This document shows, in pieces, positions 1-12,229 of a DNA stretch of 64,000 nt (positions are counted from its first letter, which is position 1; each line of letters opens with the position of its first letter). The stretch spans positions 5,685,550-5,749,549 of the forward strand of contig JACBWW010000015.1 of the NCBI GenBank assembly GCA_020086605.1. Reading direction: 5' to 3'. Position numbers and translations under genes: made by a program. The notes under the pieces were generated by a model. That model was not told the origin of the DNA. It saw only the letters and a list, made by a program, of their open reading frames with translations, and made no database searches. The stretch comes from Lanius collurio. Lineage: Eukaryota > Chordata > Aves > Passeriformes > Laniidae.

Positions 1-1450
1 AGAAATTATGTAACATACAGGTCTACATAGCCTTTGCTTATGACATGTATCTTTAGAGTTATTATCTATTAAAAAAAGGATGTGTAAATTTGCACTACTT
101 ATATGAAACCTGCAGATTGTTTATTCCAAGGTCATCAGCAAATACTTATGTTTGTGTTTTATTTATGTCTGCAAACCTGTTTATTTGTAGATTCATTGGT
201 ATGTGTTTTTCAATGAGATTAGCTGTTAATTACTATATAGAAGAGTCCAAGCAGCCCATTTTAAAGTGTTATATGTATTCACTTTTTTTTTTTGTAATAT
301 GTACAGTGGGCCTAATTAGTTTCATGGTGCAGTCTTCATAAATAGTCATGTCTTAAAGGATAACAGTTATCTGCCACATCATGATCTATTTCTTAAATTT
401 TTTTCCTTTCTGAGATGTAAAAGTGACAGTTGTGTAATGCTTCCATTAAAAGATTATGGGTTTCTTTCCAGAAAGAAATATTAAGAATATTCAAACTTTC
501 ATACTGGAGCTTTTCATAATTTCTTTTTCTACTACTTTAGATGAAGTTTTTCTACCCTTTTGGATAGTAAACGTGACAAGCTGTGCATGTCTGTTTCATT
601 GAGGAATATCTCAGCCCTGGAGATGGGCGGTGAGCAAGGATGGGGGAGAAGAGGGAAGTTCTGCTGTGCTCCTGCTTCTCATTGCCCCGAGCAGACGAGC
701 TCTCTGTCTCTCAGCTTTGAAGAGAGCCAGCAAGATTATCAGCTCTGGTTGTTTCTCAGCCAAATAGGTGTTCAAGGGAGTGGGAGTAGCCAAGATGAAG
801 ACAGCCTGAGGGTAAAGGGAGCAGATGAAGCAAAAAGGGTCTTTTGAGATAAAAGTTATGTAAAACATCACTTAGACTTTAGAATCAGAAGTTGCATATG
901 ATGTAGAATAAAGAGAAAGGGCTATACAATTCCAATTAAATTAAATTTTTAATTGAAACCATATCCAAAAGTCTGGGCTTTTTGAATTCTAGAAATCCAC
1001 TGCTCTCCAGCTGTATAACATACACACCCTATCCTCTTCAGCAGTGAAAAGATCTGTGAGGTAAAAAAGATCATTTAAGGAAGCTGAATATGTGGTATTT
1101 TATTCATATACTTTTGACCACTATGCCCTGTACAGCTGCTGGAAAATTTTCTGAGATCAAAGTATTCACATCTTACCTCTAATTTCAGTTTTGTTATTTG
1201 TGAGTTTCTAACACTGATAATTGGAAATGACTACAGAAATGCGTACTTGATTATATAAAGAGCTGTAGAAATGTAAGTATTCTGAGAAATCATATTAATC
1301 TTATTCTGAGTATCAAACTGAAGAGTCACTTGGCAAATAACCTATTTGTTACTCTGTTCCAACCCTGGAAAAAAAGGAGGATGCTACCTTCTCTAGAATG
1401 AAGATGTGCAAAAAGCACAAATGCCTATTAAATATGTAAAAGGTTTGTAG

Positions 1451-1456
1451 AACATT
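1451..1456. repeat. Target-site duplication, left copy (AACATT)
   Basis: The hexamer AACATT directly precedes the TG that opens the LTR and matches the right copy exactly. A 6-bp duplication is typical of alpharetrovirus and ERVK-type integrases. Confidence 0.85.
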
Positions 1457-1726
1457 TGCTGGGGCCCTGAGGGCCCTGTACCAGTACATAGGCCTTAGAA
1501 CAAGGGACACGCAGCTCACCTAACTGAGACCAATAGAGAAAGTACACGTTCCACCTATAACCAATAGAGAGTATGAAGTATACACTTGGGGCCAATAGGG
1601 GAATGACACGACCGCCTGGACGGGACCGGGAGAACTGTATAACTGTGTGTAATGTACAACAATAAACGGAGTATGTTAGATGCATCATGTTGGTGTCAAT
1701 TGCTCCCCCCGCTTCCGGCCGCGGCA
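1457..1726 (+). mobile_element. Solo LTR of an avian endogenous retrovirus (alpharetrovirus/ERVK-like)
   Basis: A 270-bp element begins with TG and ends with CA. It is flanked by identical 6-bp direct repeats AACATT at 1451-1456 and 1727-1732, the target-site duplication expected of a 6-bp-duplicating retrovirus. Orientation is + because a TATAA motif (1638-1642) is followed by AATAAA (1661-1666). AATAAACG followed some 30 bp later by TTGGTGT resembles the layout of the R region in avian alpharetroviral LTRs. Three CCAATAG boxes lie at 1530, 1561 and 1592. It is rich in CpG near its 3' end and much more GC-rich than its surroundings, which suggests limited decay. No internal gag, pol or env sequence is present, so this is a solo LTR left by LTR-LTR recombination. 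The exact family is not assigned. Confidence 0.88.
1661..1666 (+). terminator. LTR polyadenylation signal AATAAA
   Basis: A canonical AATAAA sits inside the LTR, 19 bp after the TATAA motif. It is in the sense direction of GPM6A, so it could in principle end a transcript coming from upstream. Confidence 0.7.
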
Positions 1727-1732
1727 AACATT
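1727..1732. repeat. Target-site duplication, right copy (AACATT)
   Basis: The hexamer AACATT directly follows the CA that closes the LTR. It is identical to 1451-1456. Confidence 0.85.
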
Positions 1733-4700
1733 CAATTTTAAAAGATGAATGCACAGAAAATTTAAGAAACAATGTTTTCAGGATTTTCAAGATTTGAATA
1801 ATGCACTAAAAAAATATATATATATATGTAGCTTAAAGCCTCATATATCTCAGCGTATTAGTGCAGTCATATTTCAGTACATACTTCATATTAGTTTTTC
1901 ATTTGGGAGAAATAGTTCTTTTCAAGGCTGAGGAAAAGAATTGAGGGGTTTATTCTACGAACTCTAGATGAGAGATGGAAAAGATACTTATTTTCTAATT
2001 TTATGGTCCACGGCGTTGTTGTTCACTTTGTAATTAGAGTACTAAGTGGTGCATAGAACTAGTGTTACAAATTATTATTGTTTTCAGTTTGTTCAAACCA
2101 TGATTCAATCATCATCCATGCATTATTGATATATATAAAATGCTTATAACCTATTTATTAACAATAATAAATTGTTTATTTGATGTACAAATCTTAGATG
2201 CATGATCTATAAAGTGCATGTAATGAGCAAACTCTTTGAATTAACCAACCCACCTCTTCATTATTTGTATCACCTTTGGGAAGCTAGTTTGTTTTTTACT
2301 CTTGTCCCTTTAGCTTTGGAGTGATTTTGAAGCTGACAAATGTTGTCTATGTTAAATCAGCCAGAAAGTTTTTTTAAGATTATAAAGATTGACTATGTTA
2401 TGCCTGAATGATTTGTAGTTCAGGCAGTGACTGCTCCGTGTCAGTAACTCTGAGACTTATTAACTGCTAAATTGAGATCTGTCTCATTAAGCAGCAATGA
2501 GCTTAATGTACTGAAGACTCTATAACAGCTAATCACAACACAGTTTTCTGTACATTGTTGTAATCATCAATGTCCCAAATATGAGTATTCATTTCTGGTT
2601 TTAGTTTCTGTCCAAGGTGTGAAGATATGTTTTTTCATGTATATAATTAAGTTATTTAATTCATACTTTTTCTGTAAAATTTGCATTAGTTTACATTAAA
2701 AGGAATAACAATACTGATAAAATCAATCTTCCCAAGAATGTATAGATCCCTTTTCCAATATTTTCTCTTAATAATTTGTTTCTCTCCCACCATAAGCATT
2801 ATCCCTTTGGGCACAGATAAACAAAACCAGCATGGAAATTTATAAACACCTCATATGCTTTTTCTTTTTTTTTATAAGTATGGAACAATGAAGATGTCAT
2901 ATCTACTGGTGTAATGTCATCTAGTTCTGGATATCTATTTCATATTCTCTATATTTTATTGAAGTTACAATGTTAATTTGGTTTCAAGCCAAATGGACAA
3001 GCCACAGGTTTTTGGCCAAGCATGTGCTCAGTACCTTACTAAATGGAGCCTTGTGCAGGTACCTAAATAGTAGCTGAGCCAATTTCTTTGACAAGCTGTG
3101 AGATGTGCAGCCAGGAGCTTTTGCTTCAATTAGTTCTTTGTTAGAATTACAATTGACAGGGCTGGGAGAGGTAGCACTGATACCTTAAGGGAAGCATACA
3201 GCATGAAGGATGATCATTTACCTGTCCACCAAAGAAAAGACAAACCAACCCTAGAGTGACAAAAAGGTTACTTTCCTGTCAGACTGGCAAAGCAAACAAG
3301 AAAATTTTACTTTAAAAAGTATTTCCAGTCAATCCAAGGTAGCTTCCCTTTGTTGTCGAGAGTCAGGGAGTAGGAAAGAAATACAGAGTATCTCTTCAGG
3401 ATGTTGTGCAGTCTCTGCTAAAGTTTGGAATGTACCTTTACTGCATGAAATCTAAAACTTTGATCATGACTCATGATGAGACTTTAGTGCCAAGCCACTG
3501 CTTTTTGCTGTCACTACAGCTTAGATCTGCATTTTGCCGCGGGGTACTAATCAGGTGCATTGCTTCACAGTGCTCTTTTATTAATGTATGATATGTAGGG
3601 ATTCTCATAATTCATTAGAAAGTTATCCAAGTTCCACAAATACTTTGGCAGCATAATTTGGTGCAACAGAGGGAGTGAGCAAGCTATTTGGCTATTGATA
3701 AAAGACCACAGTCCAGTATCATGGAAAACGGATTTTTGTGTGTGTGTATAAATACATGTGTATATTAATTCATATTCAGCTGTTCTGAGGTGTGTTTCAG
3801 TTATTCAGGAAAAGAGGCTGTAGGTAGCCTGTTTGTTTTGGGTTTTTTTCCCCTCCAGATTTCAGAAGAGTTAAGATGGATGGAACAAGAGGAGCATGTT
3901 TGTCATTTTGGGATTAATATGTACATGTGACTCCTAAACTAGGAGAAAGAGAGGATTTCTTCTTCCTTGCTGTCTATTTTCATGCTTTGGGCTTCAATGA
4001 CAATTAAAATCATGTTTCTTTATGTTACTTGTGTCTCTAAACTCTAAGCTGAAAACTTATTTTTAATACAATTTAGCTCAAATATAAAATACATCTTTAA
4101 TTTGGCTTTGAAAGTTTATTATACCAGTTGATGGTAACACCAAAATTATGTATCTCTCTGCCAGGTGGATTTGCTAAACATAGTTGTTTGAATAGCTGAG
4201 TGTTATAGATGAAGGCTTCTTGAAACAATATTTCTTCTTATTGACCAAGTAGCTTATTACATTTTACTTCAACTCTACATTAAGACACTGAATTATTCGG
4301 TATCTATACAAGCAATACATTTGAAATTTAATTACCTTGAATATAAGTGAAGAAATGTGTTCAATGCATATGATAAAAATGCAAATCTAAGTTATATTTC
4401 TGATGTAGGAGGTACCACGATTATTAGTGAGCTTACTGAATTACTTTTTTTCTATAGTGAACGTTTGTTTAACAGTGTGTTAAACATTACAGTTTGAACT
4501 GGAGGATTGAGTGGTTACCAAAGAACAAGGGACAACAAGAACGAGGGACATTTCTGGATGAAAGAGTATCTAATTTTAAGTGGTGTACAAAAATGTACTA
4601 ATTCTATTACCCTTGTTCAGGTTGAATTTTTATCTGTTACTCATATCAAGACAGCATCCCCATGTGAAAGGGAGGGAGGAATTTTGTGTAATGTACCATA

Positions 4701-7700
4701 TTTTATTAGAATACCATGTAATCTCAAGTGAAAATAACCATGAAAAAAGAATTTTAAAATTTGCATATGCACTAAGGATAAAAAAGTTATTCATAAATGA
4801 AATTGTAAATTAGGTCTTTGAAGGTCTTAGTAATTTTCTTTTTGAAAAAAATATTTTGCTGCATAGTTTTCTCTTCTAAAAAATATTGGTGCTTCTACAA
4901 GGAGATTTTACAAATTTAAAAATAAAAAAAGCCCTTGAATTCTATGAAACACTTGAATATGCATTGGACAACTTGACCTACGCTGGTATTAGAATTCTAA
5001 AATCTCTAAGTAAAATTTCTCAAATACTTAAGTTCAGTTCTGAAAAGTTTTAGAACAATACATTTTCCTAGTACAAGTACTGAGCAACCTTTTATTGAAA
5101 TAGGATAGAGTAAATAAGCAGTTGATTATTTCAGTTTTGTTTCTGTGAACCTACTAGGAAAAAAATGGTAGATGGAACTGAGCTGAACTCAGTTATGTTC
5201 CATAGACTGTGACCACCTTATTCCTTTTTGCTTTAATGACTACAGGCAAGACTCTCAATATCTTCTGCATTTCAAAACATGTTGAAGGTTCAAATATTTC
5301 CCCTGAATTGCTTCAATTTCAAGTTTTTCCACATTTAGCCACATAACAAAACATAATCTCCTAAAGTTGTCAATAAAGCTGGTAATATTTTGTCACTAAA
5401 GAATTCCTCACATACACATTGTTTGGGCCATCTCTTAAGGTTGCATTTTCAGACCACTTTATTACAAGTATGTAATTTTTCTTTTCATTTTTGTTTTGAA
5501 ACCTCTTTTAAGGATTTTATTGAGTTTTTTTATGTTGGTGAAAGTCCTATGTGTCAACCTATAGACAAAATGTAGTAGTAAATAAGATGGAAAATTGTGG
5601 ATTCTTATGGTGCAAAATTATCATTTTTATTGTTGGGGTAAAGGGGAATATCCATGTGCAGACTTGATATGTCCATGGTGACATAATCTCAATATCATTC
5701 AAATATCTGAAGTCATATTCTTTTGATGACTGAACATTTCTCTAAGTTAGAGGATCAAAGCACATTTGGGATAGATGTTGCAAAGGTAAATATTTTGTGC
5801 CTTTTTTTTAAAGGAGGAATTGTGAGAGATGTTACAGAGCAGCTTCTGGCTGTGGGTTGCAGATGTTTTTCCTTCATATAATTCCCTGGGAAAAAAAATG
5901 ATATCCTAACCAGTCCACAAAGGTGGTTTCTGGGATTTTATTTTTTTAATGCTAGGTAATATAAGCACAGTGAGCTGGTGAAGGGGTTGGTTTGTGGGAG
6001 CTGCTTCTGAGATCCAGCATAACCAGACTATGGCTCCACTGCTTAAAGTTGCCATCTTCACCAGTGGGGTTCTTATGAGCAAACATGCATTAGAGGGATT
6101 TTGAAAACTCACAGTCTTAGGTATCTCAATTTATTTTTAGGAATCTTGCATCTAAATAAGAAGTCTTTATGATTCCTCTTAGCCTTGGTCTCATGTTGAG
6201 CGAAATAAATGATGCAACTATTAACTGCAGAGTGACTGTAAAAGCCTAAGGACTAACGTTTTGATTTTCAGTATTAGCCAATATCTGATTAGCTAAAATC
6301 CAATCCCACTGTGGAGATAAGTCAAAGTAGATCCAGTAATGATACATAATTTAATGTGTAAAAGGATACCTGCATATTTGGTTTTTTATTTTCACACAAT
6401 TAAATGTCTATTTCTGAAAATTCTCTCGTGCTTGTTGGGGCATTATTCTTGCTTTTCTACGTACCATGTTTATTATAACTGTTCAATGTCTAATTTGTTT
6501 TTCCACTGTCTCAGCCGTCTTAGCATTCAGGATACCAGAATTAATTTTATGGTAAAATTACTTTTTGTTGCTTGATAGGTAATTCTGTAATTGTAAGCAT
6601 TCTTATTGAAGACTAATTTAAATGAGAAGTCATCTCCTGAGCAAAACTAAGAAACAACTTTAGTTGTTAGCATTTGATGTAATTTTCTTCTAATTTCCGG
6701 TAAATCATGTATAGTGGGAGAAGGTGGGAGCAGAGTGGGGATTAATGAGCCTGGGACCAATCCCATGGGATTATGTATGCAGCGCTTCTTGAGCACGTCT
6801 CTAAATCAAAGTACAGGGGTGATCCTTGATGATCCATTCCCAAGTGTTGCTTCACCTCATTTCCAGCTTTGTAAAACCACATTGTGAATGTCTTGTATTT
6901 CTTCTGTCCTTTGGATAGTTTTGAGGGAGCTGGAACCTTCTACCTGCTCCTATACTATGATGTCCTGGGGAGCAGTTTCAGATCAGGAAGTCATGCTGCA
7001 CGTTGAATAATTGAGAGTACTAGATATAAGTAAAAAGTGTTGCTTTTTGTTCAGTACAATGTGTTTTGATGGCTGTATTTATTAATTAAAATATTACATA
7101 GTAGTAGCTTAACTTGAGGTTAGGTCTATCTTAATAGAATTCAGAAATAAATCTGCATGTTTTCATGGTGGGGCTGTATTTAAGTTTGTTTATTTGAGTT
7201 GATTGACCATGAAAGCTGTGTGACAAGTGGTACAAATTTAGATTTGAAGAAAATACATGCCTATCCAGGCATGGAAGATGCAGAAGATTTTGTTATTTTG
7301 TTTTTTTATTTCAAGTTTATGTAGCTCTCTGGCACTTTACTTGGACTCTGCTGTCCTATCTCCTAATCCTATATAGAAAACCCTTCAAGAAAAATAATTT
7401 AATAAAAATTGTTATTAAAATGTTGTATGTTCTTCAGAGGTATTTTTCCCACTGGAGATGTAATTATCTGTGATTAATCTGTAATTCTTTTCAAATGTAG
7501 TTTTCTCTGATTAGTCATCAGATATTCCAGTTGCAAATGAGTTGGAAAGGATGAAAAAAAAACAAAACCAAAATATCCTTCTGTATTGTCAATGGTTACT
7601 TTTTATACATTTTTTTAATATTGATTTTCTTAATGCTAATGTCTGAGGTGAATGGGTTTTCTTAACTGTTTATGTAAAAGACAGTAGCATAACTGCATCC

Positions 7701-10700
7701 TGAAACTGGTTCTGATATCATTGATATAAACTTCACTTTTACAGACAGAGGTGGCAAGAGCTGTAAGTCTTGAATCTTTTTTTTTTCTTCTAAATATACT
7801 GACCAGAAATGGATTGAATATTTTATTTGGTAGTTGCAAGTCCTGATCCACACTGAGGAGAAGGAGTTCACATATCATTAACACACAAAGAAATTATTGA
7901 GGTGATGCAATTTTTGTGCCTAATTAGATGTAAACCAGAGGGAAAATTTCTTCTACCCAATATTCGAATCTTTTGCCTTCTTAATGTAGAGATTGTATAA
8001 ACAGAAGTCACCTTATCCTTGGCTGATATACTTGAAGATATAATAGAAAATTTACACCCAAACCCCAGAAACTAGAGGAGATTTGCACAGATTTGCCTGT
8101 ATAAGGTGGTTTAGCTATCAATCTCAAGAATGTTTCTGATGTAGGCAGTAATGATTGTACTAAGAGGAACAAAGAGGTAGTTTTCTATGAGATATTTGTT
8201 GACTGGAAAGTGGATGTATGTAATGCAACATTAATGGACTGCATTTTGATAGCTGAATATAGCCAGTGTCTGGAGTTATATTTCATCCATGTAAAATAAA
8301 GTTTCTTGTCTTGCCATCTTCTGTGTTTCATGTTTAAATTTTCTCTTTGGAGTGTTTTTAATAAAAAGGAAAAGTACAGATAATCACATACAAAAGAATA
8401 TGGTGTTATTGATTACCTCCTACAGTTTTGGTAAGTACATGTGGTCCTGGAAATTTGGAGTTTTACCTGAGGGAAAAATATTGGTACACATGAGCAAAAT
8501 AAGACAGTAGATGCTGAATGATACAGCACAAGCTTATTGTGCAGAGTGAACAGTTTGAAAAGTACTGAAAACTGTATTTGAAGATGAGAGCAAACATCAA
8601 AGAGGCACACAATCTTTTTCATCTTTCCTACTAATTATTTGTGTGACTGTATGTTTTAACTGCCTTGTGAAGCTGGTGTTTGGAGAGGTGAATGACTGCC
8701 TGTCTCACACAGATGTAGACACATCGCACAGCTGAGTCACACTGTGCTACTTATTCAATATCACTGTGCAGGTTAAAATAGCATTTCTATTGTTCTGTTA
8801 TTAAACAGCAATTTTCACATTCTGAACAGCTGAAAGAAAAAAAATGGAGCAGGTATTACTTATTGCACATTAACTTGTGTGGTGTATGAATGATGTGTGA
8901 TATCCATTTTAAAATCATAGTGCTGATTCACTGGAGCTTTTTAGTTTTGAATTGATTTGACAACACTGCAAAGTCTAGAGTTACTGATGAAATAAGCGGT
9001 GAGAATGGCAGTAGGGCTCTGGAAGAGATAAATAAATGAGGAATGCATTGAAAAGATATGATTATTTGAAAATTTCACATAGTGGAATTAATTTTTCCTG
9101 GTATTTTTTATGAATGAAAAGATCTTGAATTGGTAAAGTATACCATTATTAAAAGCTTCCCTCAAAGGCTTATAAACGTGAACAGTTTTAATGGAAGAGA
9201 TGAATAGAAGCTCTTCTTCACAAACTATACTTTTGTTTCACTTATTTTACAAATTTTGAAGCAATGGGGCAAAAATTATTTTGATTAGATTTTTACTTGG
9301 ATTGTACATTATTACATCTATCATTTATACTGTTTTTACTTTCTTGTGCTGTTTTATGATACTTTTACACTGTTTCACTATAGTAAAACTCAAGTGATAT
9401 CACTGGCTGAGGGTTTTGATGGCCTCCTGATTTGTGACATTTGAGTGTGTGTTCAGCCCTCAGTGGGCCTAGACAGTCAGGTGCAGCAGCTTCAGGAGGT
9501 AATGCACAGCCAGCTGTTCCCATACAACAATGCACACAACCTTGCTCTTCCACTTCACCTTTCTTAGAAGGGGAAAAAGAAATCTTTACAAAACCTCTCT
9601 TTCTCTTCCCTGCCCCAAGCTATTGCAATATTAAGAAACACTCTCCCTAAAGTCCACATGTCCCTGAAAATATTTAGGCCTACCTTTTCATCTTTTGCTT
9701 TACAAGCAATACATCATTCCTGTTACTGCTCTATTGTCATCTGACTCCCTCTTTTTTACTTTCTTATATAATGCCCATAGATTTACAGTGGTACTAGTTT
9801 TCTGAGGCTTTTTCTGCTGTTATTCTGCGCTGAAAATGGCAATGGGAATTTTGTGATAAACTCTGATGTCAGGTAACTGTGTATTGTCCTGTAGTTGTTG
9901 TTCAATTAACTTATTTTACTTATATATTTCTTAGGTTTTTTGCCTTTTAGACGGTAGATTTTCCAGTGAATGATTTTTTTTTTTTAGTATTTGTGTAGGC
10001 TTTTAGACACTGAGGAGTTAATCACAGTTATTATTAAGGGTAATCTTAGAAAACAGGACCAAAGGGATTTTAAGAGATTCCTACAGTTATCTGCATGCAG
10101 AATTAGTTACCCCAAAAGCATTTATACATTTTCATAGTCTGTCCCTAAGACCTTGGACTGATGAAAAGGCCACAGAGTCCCTTGGTATGAAACCCCCATA
10201 GTGTGTCACTGAAGAAGGACACTGAGTGATCCCAGGGCATCCAAAGCCTTGTGCTGCTGAAGAGGAGAGCTGCCTGCTGCCAGCACAGTAGAGTGGCACG
10301 AATTGCAGTGATGATTTGTTCTTCACCCAGCACTGCACGGGCTCAGAGAGGAGGCTGGGAAATGGAAAGCTCTCCCCTAAAAGCGTGGAAGGCGTTACCC
10401 CCGCGGTGTGTGGGGGCTGCCCTACACCAGGAGGACTTGGGCAGCAGCTCACCTGTAGGGTGGTGCACATTTGACCTTTGGCATTTCACAGGTGGCTCTG
10501 ATATAATAAATTGTCCTTAAACAAGAGTAGTCTCGAGCTATAACTTTCTTTCTCTTTTTATACAACTAGCAGACATAGTTGGGTATTACTTTGCCTTTTA
10601 TATATTTAGTATATTTGATGTTTAGTACACTATATTTTTCTACCAGGAACTATCCAGCCATTTGAATGCTGCCTTCCTAATATTACTAATATTTACAAAA

Positions 10701-12036
10701 TAGCAAGGGGTTTCTCTTTGGTTAAAATGTGAACATATTTGAAAATGGCTTAAACTATCTTTTTCAGGGAATCTTTTATGTAAATAGTTGTTAAACATAC
10801 ATATATGTTTAGCATAGGCTAAAGGAAATAGAGACATACAAAATTAAAGGGCAAAGTATGAAATTACATAGAGAAGCTACATTTGAGAATTAGACATAAT
10901 AAAAATAAACATATTGTCTTTAAAGAATGACTTTTCTCTTTTAACATATCTCTGGTACTATCATTTAGCTTAGCATAAAGCCTTTGGATCAAGTTAAAAT
11001 ATATTGAATCACACCTGTTGAACATCTTATATGTAATTTTTAGACCTTTGTCTGTAAAAATATTTAAAATCAATATGCTCACTTTGTTTTCTATCCAGAT
11101 CCTTTTTGCTACAAACTGGTAGTGTTTAAGAGAAAATAGGACTTCTGATTACTGAGACAATGCCTGTTTGTCTTCTCTCAGCCAGTGGTTCCCACCTTCT
11201 CTGTCCCTTCAGAAGGCATTAGGAAGGTTTCCATGGGGTGTAGGAGTTCTTATGGGATTGATGAGATTTGGCAGAGTCAGAGATGCTGCATTCATGAAAC
11301 TAGACAGGGTAGTGCCAGAAACTTGAGCACACTTACTGAAGAAGTGTTTTGTTGTGGAACTGGGAATTGTTTCAGATATTGTAATGGCTGGACAAAAGAT
11401 TGGCCTTTTATAACGGAGAAGCAATTACCTTCACTTAAGAAATATTGCACAGAGTAAAATATATTTAGAGAAAATTCAACTATATTTTTTTCTAATTCTT
11501 TTCTCTTTGGTAGATGTCTTTATTTATTCTTGTGGGGTATTTGAGTGATGCATTAGGAATTGGTGCTGCAGGCATAAGCAATTCTCTTGTCACTACTGTA
11601 TGTCCAAAAAATCGGAATAAACCCATGATGATGGAAGGAATTGGACTGAATATCCTTTTTTTTTTTTTTGACAGCTTTCCTGTTGTGGAGAGTCCTTTTC
11701 AGTAATCTGATAGGTGACCAGCAGGAATTGTGAATATAAGTACAACCTAGGACTGACATTGTAACCTGCTCTGAATAAAAACATGAAGCGCTACAAGGAA
11801 CTAACTGTTTAATCTTTCAGGTTAATCAGGCGGCATCTCGACATTTAATAGGTCAAGTAGCAACTGAGAAAACTCAGAAGCTGGATCCACCTTTCACAGG
11901 TTTTCTGACAGTCTGGGTTGTTATACTTAAACTCTCTTTGGCCTGCAGTCTTTAATTTTCAGAAGTGTTTCTCGAGAATGTTTTTTTTTTTTAAATATAA
12001 TTTAGTAGTGTGTAACCTTTTTTTCCTTTCTTGTAG

Positions 12037-12229
12037 GATGCTTTGAGTGTTGCATCAAATGCCTGGGAGGCATTCCCTACGCATCTTTGATTGCTACCAT
12101 CCTGCTCTATGCTGGAGTTGCACTCTTCTGTGGCTGTGGACATGAAGCACTTTCAGGAACCGTCAACATTCTGCAAACCTACTTTGAGATGACAAGATCT
12201 GCAGGAGATGTTATTGATGCCTTTACCAT
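12037..12229 (+). CDS. GPM6A: GPM6A exon 2: N-terminal Cys cluster, TM1 and first extracellular loop
   Basis: This exon encodes residues 13-77 (first and last codons split). It opens with a cysteine cluster, CFECCIKC (Cys14, 17, 18 and 21), which in M6/PLP proteins is palmitoylated and helps membrane and raft targeting. The first transmembrane helix follows at about residues 25-44, then a short extracellular loop ending in a DAFTM-type sequence. The acceptor is a long T-rich tract ending TTGTAG before 12037. The donor is CCAT|GTAAGT, so the last codon is completed by G at 24812 to give Met77. The exon enters with one base of a Gly codon supplied by the missing upstream exon. Compared with human M6-a as I recall it, the differences cluster in the loop at residues 65-74, while the helix is unchanged. 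Identification is very secure. Confidence 0.97.

Larger units (their letters stand above)
1..12036 (+). other. GPM6A: Intron 1 of GPM6A (3' part) or upstream sequence; no exon found
   Basis: No exon ending in an acidic, Gln-rich N-terminus in phase 1 is visible here, although exon 2 needs one upstream. In mammals the first GPM6A introns are very long, so I infer that this block is intron 1. It is AT-rich with scattered short open frames that look like chance. It contains a solo LTR at 1457-1726, a GC-richer patch at about 10140-10500, a coding-like stretch at about 11185-11950 and several blocks that read like candidate conserved noncoding elements (about 2400-2560, 3000-3200 and 8640-8830). 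Confidence 0.7.

Noticed and set aside
1428..1790. 120-codon open frame on the - strand
   Set aside because: It is antisense to the solo LTR and has no recognisable domain; the LTR explains the composition.
1..12036. Search for the first coding exon of GPM6A
   Set aside because: No start codon followed by an acidic, Gln-rich 12-residue stretch and a phase-1 donor was found. Short ATG runs such as those near 8843 and 9191 do not fit the phase or sequence.
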